A stretch of DNA of 23,805 bases from Eubacterium sp. UBA4343 (GTDB lineage Bacteria; Bacillota; Clostridia; Lachnospirales; Lachnospiraceae). The notes below the pieces were generated by a model, which saw nothing but the letters and a program-made list of their open reading frames with translations, ran no database searches and was not told where the DNA came from. Position numbers and translations under genes: made by a program. Positions 14,307 to 21,570 of the stretch are shown piece by piece; position 1 is the first letter of the stretch; every line of letters starts with the position of its first letter. The DNA is taken from the NCBI GenBank assembly GCA_002394235.1, contig DGTF01000066.1:13755-37559 (forward strand), read 5' to 3'.

Positions 14307-15317
14307 TTACTGTTCACCGATCTTCAGGATCGTCTTGCCCTTCGATTTTCCCTGTTTCACCTTGTTGAGTGCCGCATTGACTTCATCCAAAGTAAAAACA
14401 GTATCAATTGAAGTCTCCAGCGGATGTTCACGGTCAAACACTCTGCCGATCCTGTCCAGCTGGCTGCCGTCCTCGTGCACAAACAGAAAATCATAGGTCT
14501 GTTTTTTAGCTGCCGCCATGCGGTCATACCTGCTGCCTGCCAGCTGAAAGAGGATCCGCTTGAAGAACGGCATGCCGCTTCTTCTGGCAAATCGACCGTT
14601 TGGCAGTCCGCGCAGAGAAACCAGATTCCCGCCTTTCTTCAGAACCTTGAATTCATTTGGAAGCTCACGATCGCCGAGGGTATCCAGAACATGATCTACA
14701 TCCGAGAGAACATCTGCATAGTTTTCCTTCCTGTAGTCGATAAATCTCTCTGCCCCGAGCTTTTTGACACGTTCCTCATTGTCACCGCTTCCATTTGTAT
14801 AAACGTGCAGTCCAAGGCTTTTGGCTACCGGTATGGCCATTGCGCCGAGGCTTCCCGTCCCTCCGGAAATAAAAACAGATTCACCGGCACGCACATTCAT
14901 GATGTCAAACGCCTGCATCGCAGTCAGCGCCGTCAGCGGTACCGTCGCCGCCTCCTCAAAGGAAAGATATTCCGGGATCGAAGCCACTGCCGTTTCTTTC
15001 ACAGCGGCATACTCCGCAAAGGCGCCGATCTTCTTCAACGGCATTCTCCCGTAGACACGATCCCCGGGTTGGAACCGGGAAGCGTTCTTCCCGGTTTTCT
15101 CCACGATCCCGGCAAATTCATTGCCCATCACCAGAGGCATCGCATAGGGAACGATCAGCTTGACCTCGCCACGGATGATCATATTATCCAGCGGATTGAC
15201 TGCCGCTGCGATAATCTTCACCAGAATCTCATCTTCTTCCGGGACCGGCGTCGGAATTTCACGGACATCCAGGTCCGTACCTTTTTTATCGTAATGTGTC
15301 AAAACAGCAGCCTTCAT
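14307..15317 (-). CDS. NADP-dependent quinone oxidoreductase-like protein (MDR superfamily)
   Basis: A zinc-free medium-chain dehydrogenase/reductase predicted to reduce quinones or enones with NADPH. Residues 1-120 form the GroES-like catalytic domain (for example MGNEFAGIV and FQPGDRVYGR). The Rossmann domain has the dinucleotide motif SGGTGSLGAMAIPVAK near residue 150. The cysteine/histidine zinc ligands of alcohol dehydrogenases are absent. The length of 336 residues is normal. Its ATG overlaps the stop of the Rrf2 gene (ATGA, 15314-15317), indicating translational coupling. Placement behind nitroreductase and Rrf2 points to a role in response to electrophilic or redox stress; this is inference. 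Confidence 0.92.
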   Translation of the reverse strand: MKAAVLTHYDKKGTDLDVREIPTPVPEEDEILVKIIAAAVNPLDNMIIRGEVKLIVPYAMPLVMGNEFAGIVEKTGKNASRFQPGDRVYGRMPLKKIGAFAEYAAVKETAVASIPEYLSFEEAATVPLTALTAMQAFDIMNVRAGESVFISGGTGSLGAMAIPVAKSLGLHVYTNGSGDNEERVKKLGAERFIDYRKENYADVLSDVDHVLDTLGDRELPNEFKVLKKGGNLVSLRGLPNGRFARRSGMPFFKRILFQLAGSRYDRMAAAKKQTYDFLFVHEDGSQLDRIGRVFDREHPLETSIDTVFTLDEVNAALNKVKQGKSKGKTILKIGEQ

Positions 15318-15769
15318 TTTATCGATTCCTCCGATTTCTCTGTACTGTGCTCCACAATGTACCTGCTTATATCCGTGATACAGTCTTCAAGTGTCATGCT
15401 CTGCAGCCGGTTCTCCACATCCCTCTCCATGCCCCGGAACATACTTCCCAGAACCGGACGAATATTGTGTCCGACGATGCAGGCATCGTTTGGATTCTGA
15501 TGAAGATCGAACAGATGGAGAGAATCTGTTTCCATTACTGCCTTGTAAATGTCAAGCAGGGAGATCTGCTCCGGTTTCTGCCGCAGACGGAACCCGCTGA
15601 TCCCGCGGTGGCCCTCAATAATCCCCGCCTTGCTAAGCCTGGTCGTCAGCTTTCTGATGTAGCTTGGATTTGTTCCGACGCTCACCGCAATCTGATCCGA
15701 ATTCATCGGTGTCTCCGATTCCGAGATCAGAATCAGCGCATGGATGGCAGATGAAAATTTTGTATCCAT
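15314..15769 (-). CDS. Rrf2 family transcriptional regulator
   Basis: A winged-helix DNA-binding protein of 151 residues. The N-terminal half contains the Rrf2 HTH (SDQIAVSVGTNPSYIRKL, about 24-41) and the wing (GHRGISGFRL). A helix with LLDIYKAVME follows. Only two cysteines, C97 and C130, are present, so the three-cysteine [Fe-S] site of IscR/NsrR types is not complete; sensing may use thiols or another ligand. It lies in the middle of a three-gene operon, 2 bp after the nitroreductase and overlapping the oxidoreductase by 4 bp. It is the obvious candidate to bind the dyad in the operon promoter at 16637-16655. Confidence 0.92.
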   Translation of the reverse strand: MDTKFSSAIHALILISESETPMNSDQIAVSVGTNPSYIRKLTTRLSKAGIIEGHRGISGFRLRQKPEQISLLDIYKAVMETDSLHLFDLHQNPNDACIVGHNIRPVLGSMFRGMERDVENRLQSMTLEDCITDISRYIVEHSTEKSEESIK

Positions 15770-15771
15770 AC

Positions 15772-16584
15772 TTATTTCTCCAGTTCGTAGGTGGCGATAT
15801 ATTCTGTGTTCTCCGGTGCTGCAATTCCGGGATCGGACTGTATAAATCTGCCGCCCAGTCCGGCCTCCTTTGCAGCGATATCAAAATGACAGAGGGCGAT
15901 TCCCAGGTCAACCTTCTGAATATCTCCTGTGGATTCTCTGTCGTAGCCCTTCGTTTTTGCTTCGTAGAAGTGTACTCTGCCTTCCTCTTGCACCGCTCTC
16001 CACGGCTGCTTGTTTGTCGCAGAAGGTGCCAGGCGCACCAGTTCAAGATGGCCTGTCCACTTACCGGCATTCTCTTCCCGCAGCGGATGCTGAAAATCTC
16101 CTTCAAAGAAGAGTTCTTCAAACGGCAGCCGGTGATCGGATTTCATTCCCTTTCGCATCAGATTTTCCCGGATTGAGCGCTTCTGTGCGGCGTAGCCCAG
16201 CGGTGTCACCGCGGGCATGACTTCATTCTCACCGAGATTTATCGCTTTTTCAAACGCCTTGCGGTCAATGGTTGCTGCCAGCCATACCGTTCCGAGCCCC
16301 AGAGACGTCGCATAAAGGACGAGCTTCTCAAAGGAATAGCCGAATGCGATCTCCGCGTTTTTCTGTTTCTGATATTTCCCTGCCACATAGGTATCTGCGC
16401 CTACAATCACCGGACTGCTGACTCCGTCCTTTTCCGTATTCAGAATGGAGAATGTAATCGGAACGCCGAACGGATTATCATCCTGCTCCAGATATTCCCG
16501 GACCTGCTGCATAATCTGCTCAGGAATCTTTTTCTCTTCGTAGGTTCTTACGCTTATTCTCTTTCTGATTGTCTCTGTATTCAT
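15772..16584 (-). CDS. nitroreductase family protein (TM1586-type)
   Basis: A predicted FMN-dependent NAD(P)H oxidoreductase acting on nitro or quinone-like compounds. The N-terminus has the flavin phosphate-binding RISVRTYEEK (9-18), the middle has GLGTVWLAAT, and the C-terminal half has LAPSATNKQPWR, typical of the putative TM nitroreductase group. The length of 270 residues is longer than NfsB-type enzymes and fits that group, where the two halves form a pseudo-dimer. GAGG lies about 6 nt before the ATG. It is the first gene of the operon with Rrf2 and the quinone oxidoreductase, behind a well-formed promoter and dyad. Confidence 0.9.
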   Translation of the reverse strand: MNTETIRKRISVRTYEEKKIPEQIMQQVREYLEQDDNPFGVPITFSILNTEKDGVSSPVIVGADTYVAGKYQKQKNAEIAFGYSFEKLVLYATSLGLGTVWLAATIDRKAFEKAINLGENEVMPAVTPLGYAAQKRSIRENLMRKGMKSDHRLPFEELFFEGDFQHPLREENAGKWTGHLELVRLAPSATNKQPWRAVQEEGRVHFYEAKTKGYDRESTGDIQKVDLGIALCHFDIAAKEAGLGGRFIQSDPGIAAPENTEYIATYELEK

Positions 16585-16636
16585 GATTACCTCTTCTTCC
16601 TTCGCGCTGTGTGCTGTATTTCAGTATATTTGTATT

Positions 16637-16681
16637 TGTATCTGTTGCAGATACATTATCATGTGCAGTTCAATCTGTCAA
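16637..16681 (-). promoter_or_regulatory. promoter and dyad operator of the nitroreductase-Rrf2 operon
   Basis: On the minus strand a perfect TTGACA (16676-16681) is followed after 15 bp by GATAAT (16655-16660, 5 of 6 matches), or after 17 bp by TAATGT. A 19-bp dyad with 8-bp arms (TGTATCTG-N3-CAGATACA, 16637-16655) begins at the downstream edge of the -10 box and covers the expected start site. This is where a repressor would act. The likely ligand is the Rrf2 protein of the operon. The rest of 16585-16850 shows nothing more apart from the terminator at 16828-16852. Confidence 0.7.
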
Positions 16682-16827
16682 GGCTTCTTGTCTGAATTAT
16701 TTTTTTCCCCCCCTCGGAAGCTGTATGCGAAAAAAGTGGAGAGGGAGATAAAAAGGATATTCAATCGGAATCATCTGTGTGCGGAAAAGATCCGGATCAG
16801 GCAGAACAAGCGAAGGATAAACGCAAA

Positions 16828-16852
16828 GATGCGGCCGGAAAGCAGCCGCATC
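16828..16852 (-). terminator. intrinsic terminator of the SBP/GGDEF operon
   Basis: A perfect 8-bp stem (GATGCGGC 16828-16835 with GCCGCATC 16845-16852) has a 9-nt loop and, on the minus strand, is followed by TTTGCGTTT. The first two stop-codon bases of the binding-protein gene (16851-16853) lie inside the stem. Confidence 0.65.
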
Positions 16853-18164
16853 AGTCTCCGCTGTCAAGTATGGTCTCCCATTTGTCTGTGAGTTCCTTTG
16901 AGCAGGTGTTCAGATCCGCGACGCCGTACACATATTTCGCGGCTTCGTCATTGAAGGCATCGATGATATCCATATTTTCATTCGACGGTCCCATCGTCTC
17001 GAAGCGATTCAGATTGCGCAAGACATAATTTCCGGCCTCGGCGTCATAATCATTCAGCGATCCGTTCTCTCTCAGGATTTTTCGTGCTTTTTCGCTGACA
17101 GGAATTCCTTTCTCCGTTCCCTGCAGCAGAACCATATCCTTGTCATTGACCAGAAAGTTCAGAAGTTCAGCAGATTGCCTGGGATGCTTTGTATTTTTGC
17201 TGATGGCATACATCGTGGCTGGTTTCACGTACCATCCGTAGAGTGCTTCATTCGCGGAGGTAACAGGAGGGTTAGCCAGCACAGGTGATATTCCTTTGTC
17301 CTGCAGCTGACTGCAGTAATTGTCTGCGTCACTCGCCCAGATGCCAACGCCCGCACAGGTTCCGTTGCTGAAATCCGTGTCTGTGCTCTTACCATTCAGG
17401 CAGATCACCTGATTGTCGTAGAGATCTTTGTAAAATTCCAGCAGTTCTCCTGCATCCCCGGTTCCTCCGATATATTTTCCGTCCTGGTCAAAAAGAGTCT
17501 TCCCGGTTGTCTGCTCATAGCGCGCAATCACAGAAAGAAATAGGTGCTTATCGCTCAGGTGAACAGGATAGCAGCCGTCCTTGCTCATAATGGACGCTGC
17601 ATGAAACAGATCATCCCATGTCTCAGGAGCTTTCAATCCGTATTTTTTGAGAATGTCCGGATTGTAGTAAAAGACCACAGCGTTATAGGCGATCGGGATG
17701 GCGTTCAGTACGCCGTTCGATGTGCCATAGCTCAGATCTTTTTTGCTGTAGTTGTCGAGATCAATGTAATCCGAGAGAGTATTCAGATCATAATAGCCGG
17801 AGCCGTCAGCGGAGTACTCACGGATCCAGTTATAATTGATCTGCATCACATCAGGCGCTTTGCCCGAGAGCATGTAAATTCGATTTCGTCTCTCATACCC
17901 ATTCCAGACATTATAGGAGCAGTTGACCTCGATCTGCGGGTATTTTTCCTGAAATACATCGATACCTTTCAGCGTATACAGATGCCTGTCGTCGTTTCCC
18001 CACCAGCCGAAGGTGATGGTGGTATTTCTTTTGATGTTTTTAATGACAGTATGGCTCTCCGGTTTATATACGACATAATAATAGCTGAAGCCAAAGAAAA
18101 ACAGGAGCAGGAGAATCCCGATGATAAAACGGAATGCGTTGTGCTTTTTCGCGAATCTGATCAT
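16851..18164 (-). CDS. membrane-anchored extracellular solute-binding protein (family 1, sugar type)
   Basis: A 437-residue periplasmic-binding-fold protein resembling carbohydrate-binding components of ABC importers: TFGWWGNDDRHLYTLKGID near the N-terminus, GKAPDVMQINYNW, then NAVVFYYNPDILKKYGLKAPETWDDL. An N-terminal hydrophobic helix (about 12-33) follows a basic start. No lipobox cysteine and no convincing signal-peptidase site is visible, so it is probably held by this helix with the binding domain outside. The ATG overlaps the TGA of the upstream diguanylate cyclase gene (18161-18164). No permease or ATPase gene lies nearby. I infer that it serves as a ligand-sensing partner for the cyclase, not as an importer component. 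A terminator follows. Confidence 0.88.
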   Translation of the reverse strand: MIRFAKKHNAFRFIIGILLLLFFFGFSYYYVVYKPESHTVIKNIKRNTTITFGWWGNDDRHLYTLKGIDVFQEKYPQIEVNCSYNVWNGYERRNRIYMLSGKAPDVMQINYNWIREYSADGSGYYDLNTLSDYIDLDNYSKKDLSYGTSNGVLNAIPIAYNAVVFYYNPDILKKYGLKAPETWDDLFHAASIMSKDGCYPVHLSDKHLFLSVIARYEQTTGKTLFDQDGKYIGGTGDAGELLEFYKDLYDNQVICLNGKSTDTDFSNGTCAGVGIWASDADNYCSQLQDKGISPVLANPPVTSANEALYGWYVKPATMYAISKNTKHPRQSAELLNFLVNDKDMVLLQGTEKGIPVSEKARKILRENGSLNDYDAEAGNYVLRNLNRFETMGPSNENMDIIDAFNDEAAKYVYGVADLNTCSKELTDKWETILDSGD

Positions 18165-19636
18165 ATTGTGTCACTTCCCTTGTCTTCGAAATAATCCTGG
18201 CCTTTTCCGTTCTTCTTTCCTCTGTAGAGAAGCGCGTCTGCCCTGCTGAAAACCCTTTCGAAATCGTGATCGTCGCTGAGCACGATAGAGGTACCGCTGC
18301 AGAACGAAAGCCCGTCGCCTGCATAATCCCTCCCGAGACTTTCTTTGAATCGGGACCGCAAAGCGTCGGTATATTCTCTGAGCTCTCTCCGGGCGCTTTC
18401 CTCATCCACGATATCCATGCATCCAAAAACGCCAAACTCGTCGCCGCCGAGTCTGCCGAGTATAAACTCGGATCCGTAGGTTTCCGACAGAAGGCCGGAA
18501 AAGCGGCGAAGGACATTATCTCCTTCCAGATGGCCGTGCTGATCGTTGATCAATTTGAAATTATCCAAATCGAAGATGGTAAAACTCATCATTTTGTCTG
18601 CGGACATTTCCTGAATGAAGCGGTTTGCCATTATGTGAAATTCCTCGTTGTTGTACAGACCGGTCATTCGGTCATGGTGGGCTTCTTCCTGCAGCGAATC
18701 AACATAATGATTCGCTGTGACATTGATCCGGCTTGTTTCTATTATACCGAAGATCAGGATCAGCCCAACAACGGCAAGAATGACAAGCATGGTGGTCTCC
18801 ATGAAACGGTTGTTGTCCTGTACGATCAGGCGCACGGGCACCGTGCAGATCACACGCCATCCATTGCTGCATTCATCGCTGGTGATCAGCGCCTTGTCCG
18901 CCATCACGCTGCCGTTTCTGAGGCTGCCAAGGTACGACACGGTGGATGCCGGAAGCTCTGCTCCAATTTTGTCGCTATCATTCGAATAGAGGATCCGGTT
19001 ATCGTCGTTTACCAGAGACACATTCATACCATTCAGCTGTTCAGGAATCTGAAACACATTCTTCAGTTCACGGGAGTAGAAAGAGATCAGGATGACACTG
19101 TACTTATTGAAACGTTCAAAGTAGTAAATGTGTTCAATGTCGTTGTTCAATCCGAAATACCAGGTACTGTGCTCATCATTCTGCTCCAGGATATTACTGA
19201 AGGCCTCATACATTCCGCCGTCCGCGTACATATTCTTTGTGACTTTTGACAGTGACCCGATGACTTCATCATCACTGTAGATGATAGCAAAATCGGCATA
19301 ATTGTCCAGAAGGCTCAGATCTGTGATATTGTCATTGATTTCATTGGAAATCTGAAGCTTCGTATACGGATCCGCGTTTTTATCCGTGGGGTTATAGGTA
19401 TAATTGGTGCTGTTTGAAAAAAGAAGCGCGGAAGCCTTCTCAACCTTTGTCAGATAGGAATCTATGTTCAGTTCCATCTGGCGGTTGCTGGCGCTGATCA
19501 GACTGGCAGCATTCTCCCGCATGAAAATATTTGATCTTCCTGTAAGAAGCAGAACAATATACAACGAGATCCCCAGGATCAGCGTTGAGAAAAGAATAAT
19601 GGTACGAAGTTGTGTTTTCTTAAATTCATTACCCAT
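18161..19636 (-). CDS. membrane diguanylate cyclase with extracellular sensor region
   Basis: A 491-residue protein predicted to make c-di-GMP from two GTP. Transmembrane helix 1 spans about 12-32, an extracellular Cache-like sensor region about 34-280, and transmembrane helix 2 about 282-300. A cytoplasmic GGDEF domain runs from about 322, with metal-binding FDLDNF (D356), DGHL-like QHGHLEGD and intact GGDEF (397-401). There is no RxxD inhibitory site in front of GGDEF. The ATG at 19636 has no recognisable Shine-Dalgarno sequence. A strong promoter lies at 19705-19743. The gene is translationally coupled to the solute-binding protein gene, suggesting that the two products act together at the outer face of the membrane. 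Confidence 0.93.
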   Translation of the reverse strand: MGNEFKKTQLRTIILFSTLILGISLYIVLLLTGRSNIFMRENAASLISASNRQMELNIDSYLTKVEKASALLFSNSTNYTYNPTDKNADPYTKLQISNEINDNITDLSLLDNYADFAIIYSDDEVIGSLSKVTKNMYADGGMYEAFSNILEQNDEHSTWYFGLNNDIEHIYYFERFNKYSVILISFYSRELKNVFQIPEQLNGMNVSLVNDDNRILYSNDSDKIGAELPASTVSYLGSLRNGSVMADKALITSDECSNGWRVICTVPVRLIVQDNNRFMETTMLVILAVVGLILIFGIIETSRINVTANHYVDSLQEEAHHDRMTGLYNNEEFHIMANRFIQEMSADKMMSFTIFDLDNFKLINDQHGHLEGDNVLRRFSGLLSETYGSEFILGRLGGDEFGVFGCMDIVDEESARRELREYTDALRSRFKESLGRDYAGDGLSFCSGTSIVLSDDHDFERVFSRADALLYRGKKNGKGQDYFEDKGSDTI

Positions 19637-19704
19637 ATCTAAAACTGTTACGTTTAAAAGTGTGCATGCTGAGAGGTATGCTGAATATCAAAAAAAATAA
19701 AAAT

Positions 19705-19743
19705 ATATTATCACTGAAAATGGCAGGTGTCAATTTATGTCAA
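19705..19743 (-). promoter_or_regulatory. sigma-A promoter of the GGDEF/SBP operon, with two -35 boxes
   Basis: On the minus strand TTGACA (19728-19733) and TAATAT (19705-19710) are spaced by exactly 17 bp. A second perfect TTGACA lies at 19738-19743, 10 bp upstream, as part of a 10-nt direct repeat (TCAATTTATG on the plus strand). The leader to the ATG is about 65 nt. Confidence 0.75.
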
Positions 19744-19755
19744 TTTATGTAAATT

Positions 19756-19793
19756 CAGCCGGAGCATTACACAACGCGTGTATGCCCCGGCTG
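19756..19793 (-). terminator. terminator-like hairpin after the PAS-GAF-GGDEF gene
   Basis: A strong 38-nt hairpin: CAGCCGG/CCGGCTG, then GCAT/ATGC and ACAC/GTGT, with small mismatches and a 5-nt loop. It begins 11 bp past the stop codon of the cyclase gene. The following minus-strand sequence (AATTTACATAAATT) is only moderately U-rich. Confidence 0.6.
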
Positions 19794-19803
19794 CACTCTC
19801 CAT

Positions 19804-21174
19804 TCAATATGGATTTCTCCTGTCAAATTCCTGCTGCTCGTAATACTGCTTCTTCTCCTCATACATGTGATGGTCAGCAACGCGGAGGGCTTCCTCGCTT
19901 CTGCTGCTGTCCGGGCACCAGAAGCTGCCAATGGAAAGCAGATGCGGCATCATCCGGCAGTATCCGGCCGTCAGCTTTTCTATCTTCTCTGTAAATACGT
20001 CTTCCCGGATTCCGGAAAGAATGACAACGAATTCATCGCCGCCCGCGCGGTAGACATGTCCTCTTCCGAAATTCTTTCCAAGAAGATCCGCGGCGGACTG
20101 CAATGCCTGATCGCCGGCTTCATGCCCCTGCTCGTCGTTGATGATTTTTAGACCATTGACATCTGCATACACGAGACCGATCGAAATGTTCTGTTCTGCC
20201 AGCACATGCATCCTGGAAATCATCGCGTTGCGGTTGAAAACATCTGTCAGGGTATCCATATGGCTGAGCCGGTTCAGATCCTCCATCAGCCGGTGATTGA
20301 CGATCTTGGCACCGATAAAATACGAGATCGAATTCAGAACGAGCTGCGTATTGATCAGATCACTCTTCTCATAGTTGTCCGCGCCGAGATATCCAATGAG
20401 CCTTCCTCTGTTGTAAAACGGCGCAGCCGCAAGGCATCGGATTCCCTGACGCCTGAGGTTTTCATAGTCAATGGGATCATCCGCCCTGAGTTCCTCGATG
20501 TCCGCGATGACAACACTATCGCTTTTCTCCAGATATTTCTCCCATCCGCTCAGATATCCGTCATAGTCCAGATTCTGAAGCGTATTCATCTCCGGCTCCA
20601 CGCCCGGAGCACACCATTCAAAGGTATTGCTTGCGGTAATTCCATCTGTCTCCAGGACATACAGCCGGTCCGGGTGAATATACCGGCTCAGATCCTCCAG
20701 CGCATGATTCATGCCTGCCTCAAAATCTTCTTCATTGTTCAGAAGCTTGGAAATGCGCAGGATGATGCTGTCGGTTTTCGTCACCCTCCTGATCTTTCGC
20801 ACGCTCTCATCGACATCAGTGAAGATAAAGGCGACGGCATTCTCTGTCGTAGCGGGGCCCACGGTAAAGTCCAGCCAGCGGCTTGTCTCCTTAGAGTACA
20901 CACAGGCATGCACCGGCACCTTCTTCTCCCTTACCTCCTGACAATACGGCATCCACGAGACTCCCTCGGGATAGATGTCCAGAAATTTCCGGCCGATCAG
21001 GTTCTCCCTTCGAAAGCCTGCCATACGGCAGTAGGCATCATTGACATACAGATATCTCGTATTTATCACATTGGCTGCCGTGGTATCAAAGATCAGCGAA
21101 AATACCGCAAAGGGTACCGGTATGTCCTGATCAAGATCAAAAGGCGGGATATCCCTCGTTATCGTTTCTTTCAT
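19804..21174 (-). CDS. PAS-GAF-GGDEF diguanylate cyclase (soluble)
   Basis: A 456-residue cytoplasmic sensor cyclase with no membrane helix. A PAS-like domain (about 15-125, with NDAYCRMAGFRRENLIGRKF) is followed by a GAF-like domain (about 135-295, with CLAAAPFYNRGRLIGYLG). A GGDEF domain from about 303 has YADVNGLK (D338 metal site) and intact GGDEF (378-382). The usual LTGLxNR entry motif reads LTDVFNRN, and no RxxD inhibitory site precedes GGDEF. The ATG at 21174 has only a weak ribosome binding site; an in-frame TGA lies 9 nt upstream. An AGGAGGAG stretch about 40 nt upstream is too far to serve this start. A 12-nt tandem repeat lies further upstream. Confidence 0.92.
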   Translation of the reverse strand: MKETITRDIPPFDLDQDIPVPFAVFSLIFDTTAANVINTRYLYVNDAYCRMAGFRRENLIGRKFLDIYPEGVSWMPYCQEVREKKVPVHACVYSKETSRWLDFTVGPATTENAVAFIFTDVDESVRKIRRVTKTDSIILRISKLLNNEEDFEAGMNHALEDLSRYIHPDRLYVLETDGITASNTFEWCAPGVEPEMNTLQNLDYDGYLSGWEKYLEKSDSVVIADIEELRADDPIDYENLRRQGIRCLAAAPFYNRGRLIGYLGADNYEKSDLINTQLVLNSISYFIGAKIVNHRLMEDLNRLSHMDTLTDVFNRNAMISRMHVLAEQNISIGLVYADVNGLKIINDEQGHEAGDQALQSAADLLGKNFGRGHVYRAGGDEFVVILSGIREDVFTEKIEKLTAGYCRMMPHLLSIGSFWCPDSSRSEEALRVADHHMYEEKKQYYEQQEFDRRNPY

Positions 21175-21256
21175 CTGCTGCGATCAGACACATGCTTCTC
21201 GATGTGCTTATACTCCTCCTGTATAGAACAACAGAAACCTGACATTTGCAATACGC

Positions 21257-21316
21257 ATGGATGTACCGATGTATGTATCGAAGAATGTACCGATGGATGT
21301 ATCGATGGATGCATGC
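21257..21316. repeat. 12-nt tandem repeat, five units
   Basis: Five units of 12 nt with consensus ATGGATGTAYCG (21257, 21269, 21281, 21293, 21305) occur in the divergent region between the PAS-GAF-GGDEF gene and metY. The unit is a multiple of 3 and all frames stay open across it, but I see no start and ribosome binding site that would make it a gene. The rest of 21175-21570 contains a TATTGT-AAC-ACAATA dyad (21351-21365) and the metY promoter. Confidence 0.85.
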
Positions 21317-21463
21317 GTACCATGGCGTCAATTTCTGTTGGTAATACTTATATTGTAACACAATACATAAATCTTCATACACTTTTTTTCTTCTTCAGGA
21401 TCCACTCCCGGACGCGAAATGTATCGTTTTCTTTCATGAGATGTCCCCATAGGAAAGAATATT

Positions 21464-21491
21464 TTGTCTCCTGCGGTTCTTATGCTATACT
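21464..21491 (+). promoter_or_regulatory. sigma-A promoter of metY
   Basis: TTGTCT (21464-21469) and TATACT (21486-21491) lie 16 bp apart. The leader of about 70 nt includes a small hairpin (TTCCCT/AGGGGAA with one bulge, near 21499-21523). It has no recognisable S-box or other known methionine riboswitch. Confidence 0.6.
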
Positions 21492-21570
21492 GATACATAT
21501 TTCCCTATTGTTTACAGGGGAATGTCCGGAAACCTGATTCACGAACGAATAATAAAGAGAGGAAAAAACG

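Noticed and set aside
14424..15500. Plus-strand open frame opposite the quinone oxidoreductase and Rrf2 genes
   Set aside because: Shadow of two overlapping genes with clear family motifs and operon spacing.
21137..21382. Small minus-strand gene containing HRYIHRYI repeats
   Set aside because: The repeats are simply the 12-nt minisatellite translated; it overlaps the start of the cyclase gene and has no plausible ribosome binding site.
20206..21537. Long plus-strand open frame opposite the PAS-GAF-GGDEF gene (443 codons)
   Set aside because: Antisense shadow; the opposite strand has intact PAS, GAF and GGDEF motifs, and the extension into the divergent region is only the open frame of the 12-nt repeat.
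21497..21570. SAM or other methionine-linked riboswitch in the metY leader
   Set aside because: Only about 70 nt with one small hairpin; too short for an S-box and without its conserved sequences.
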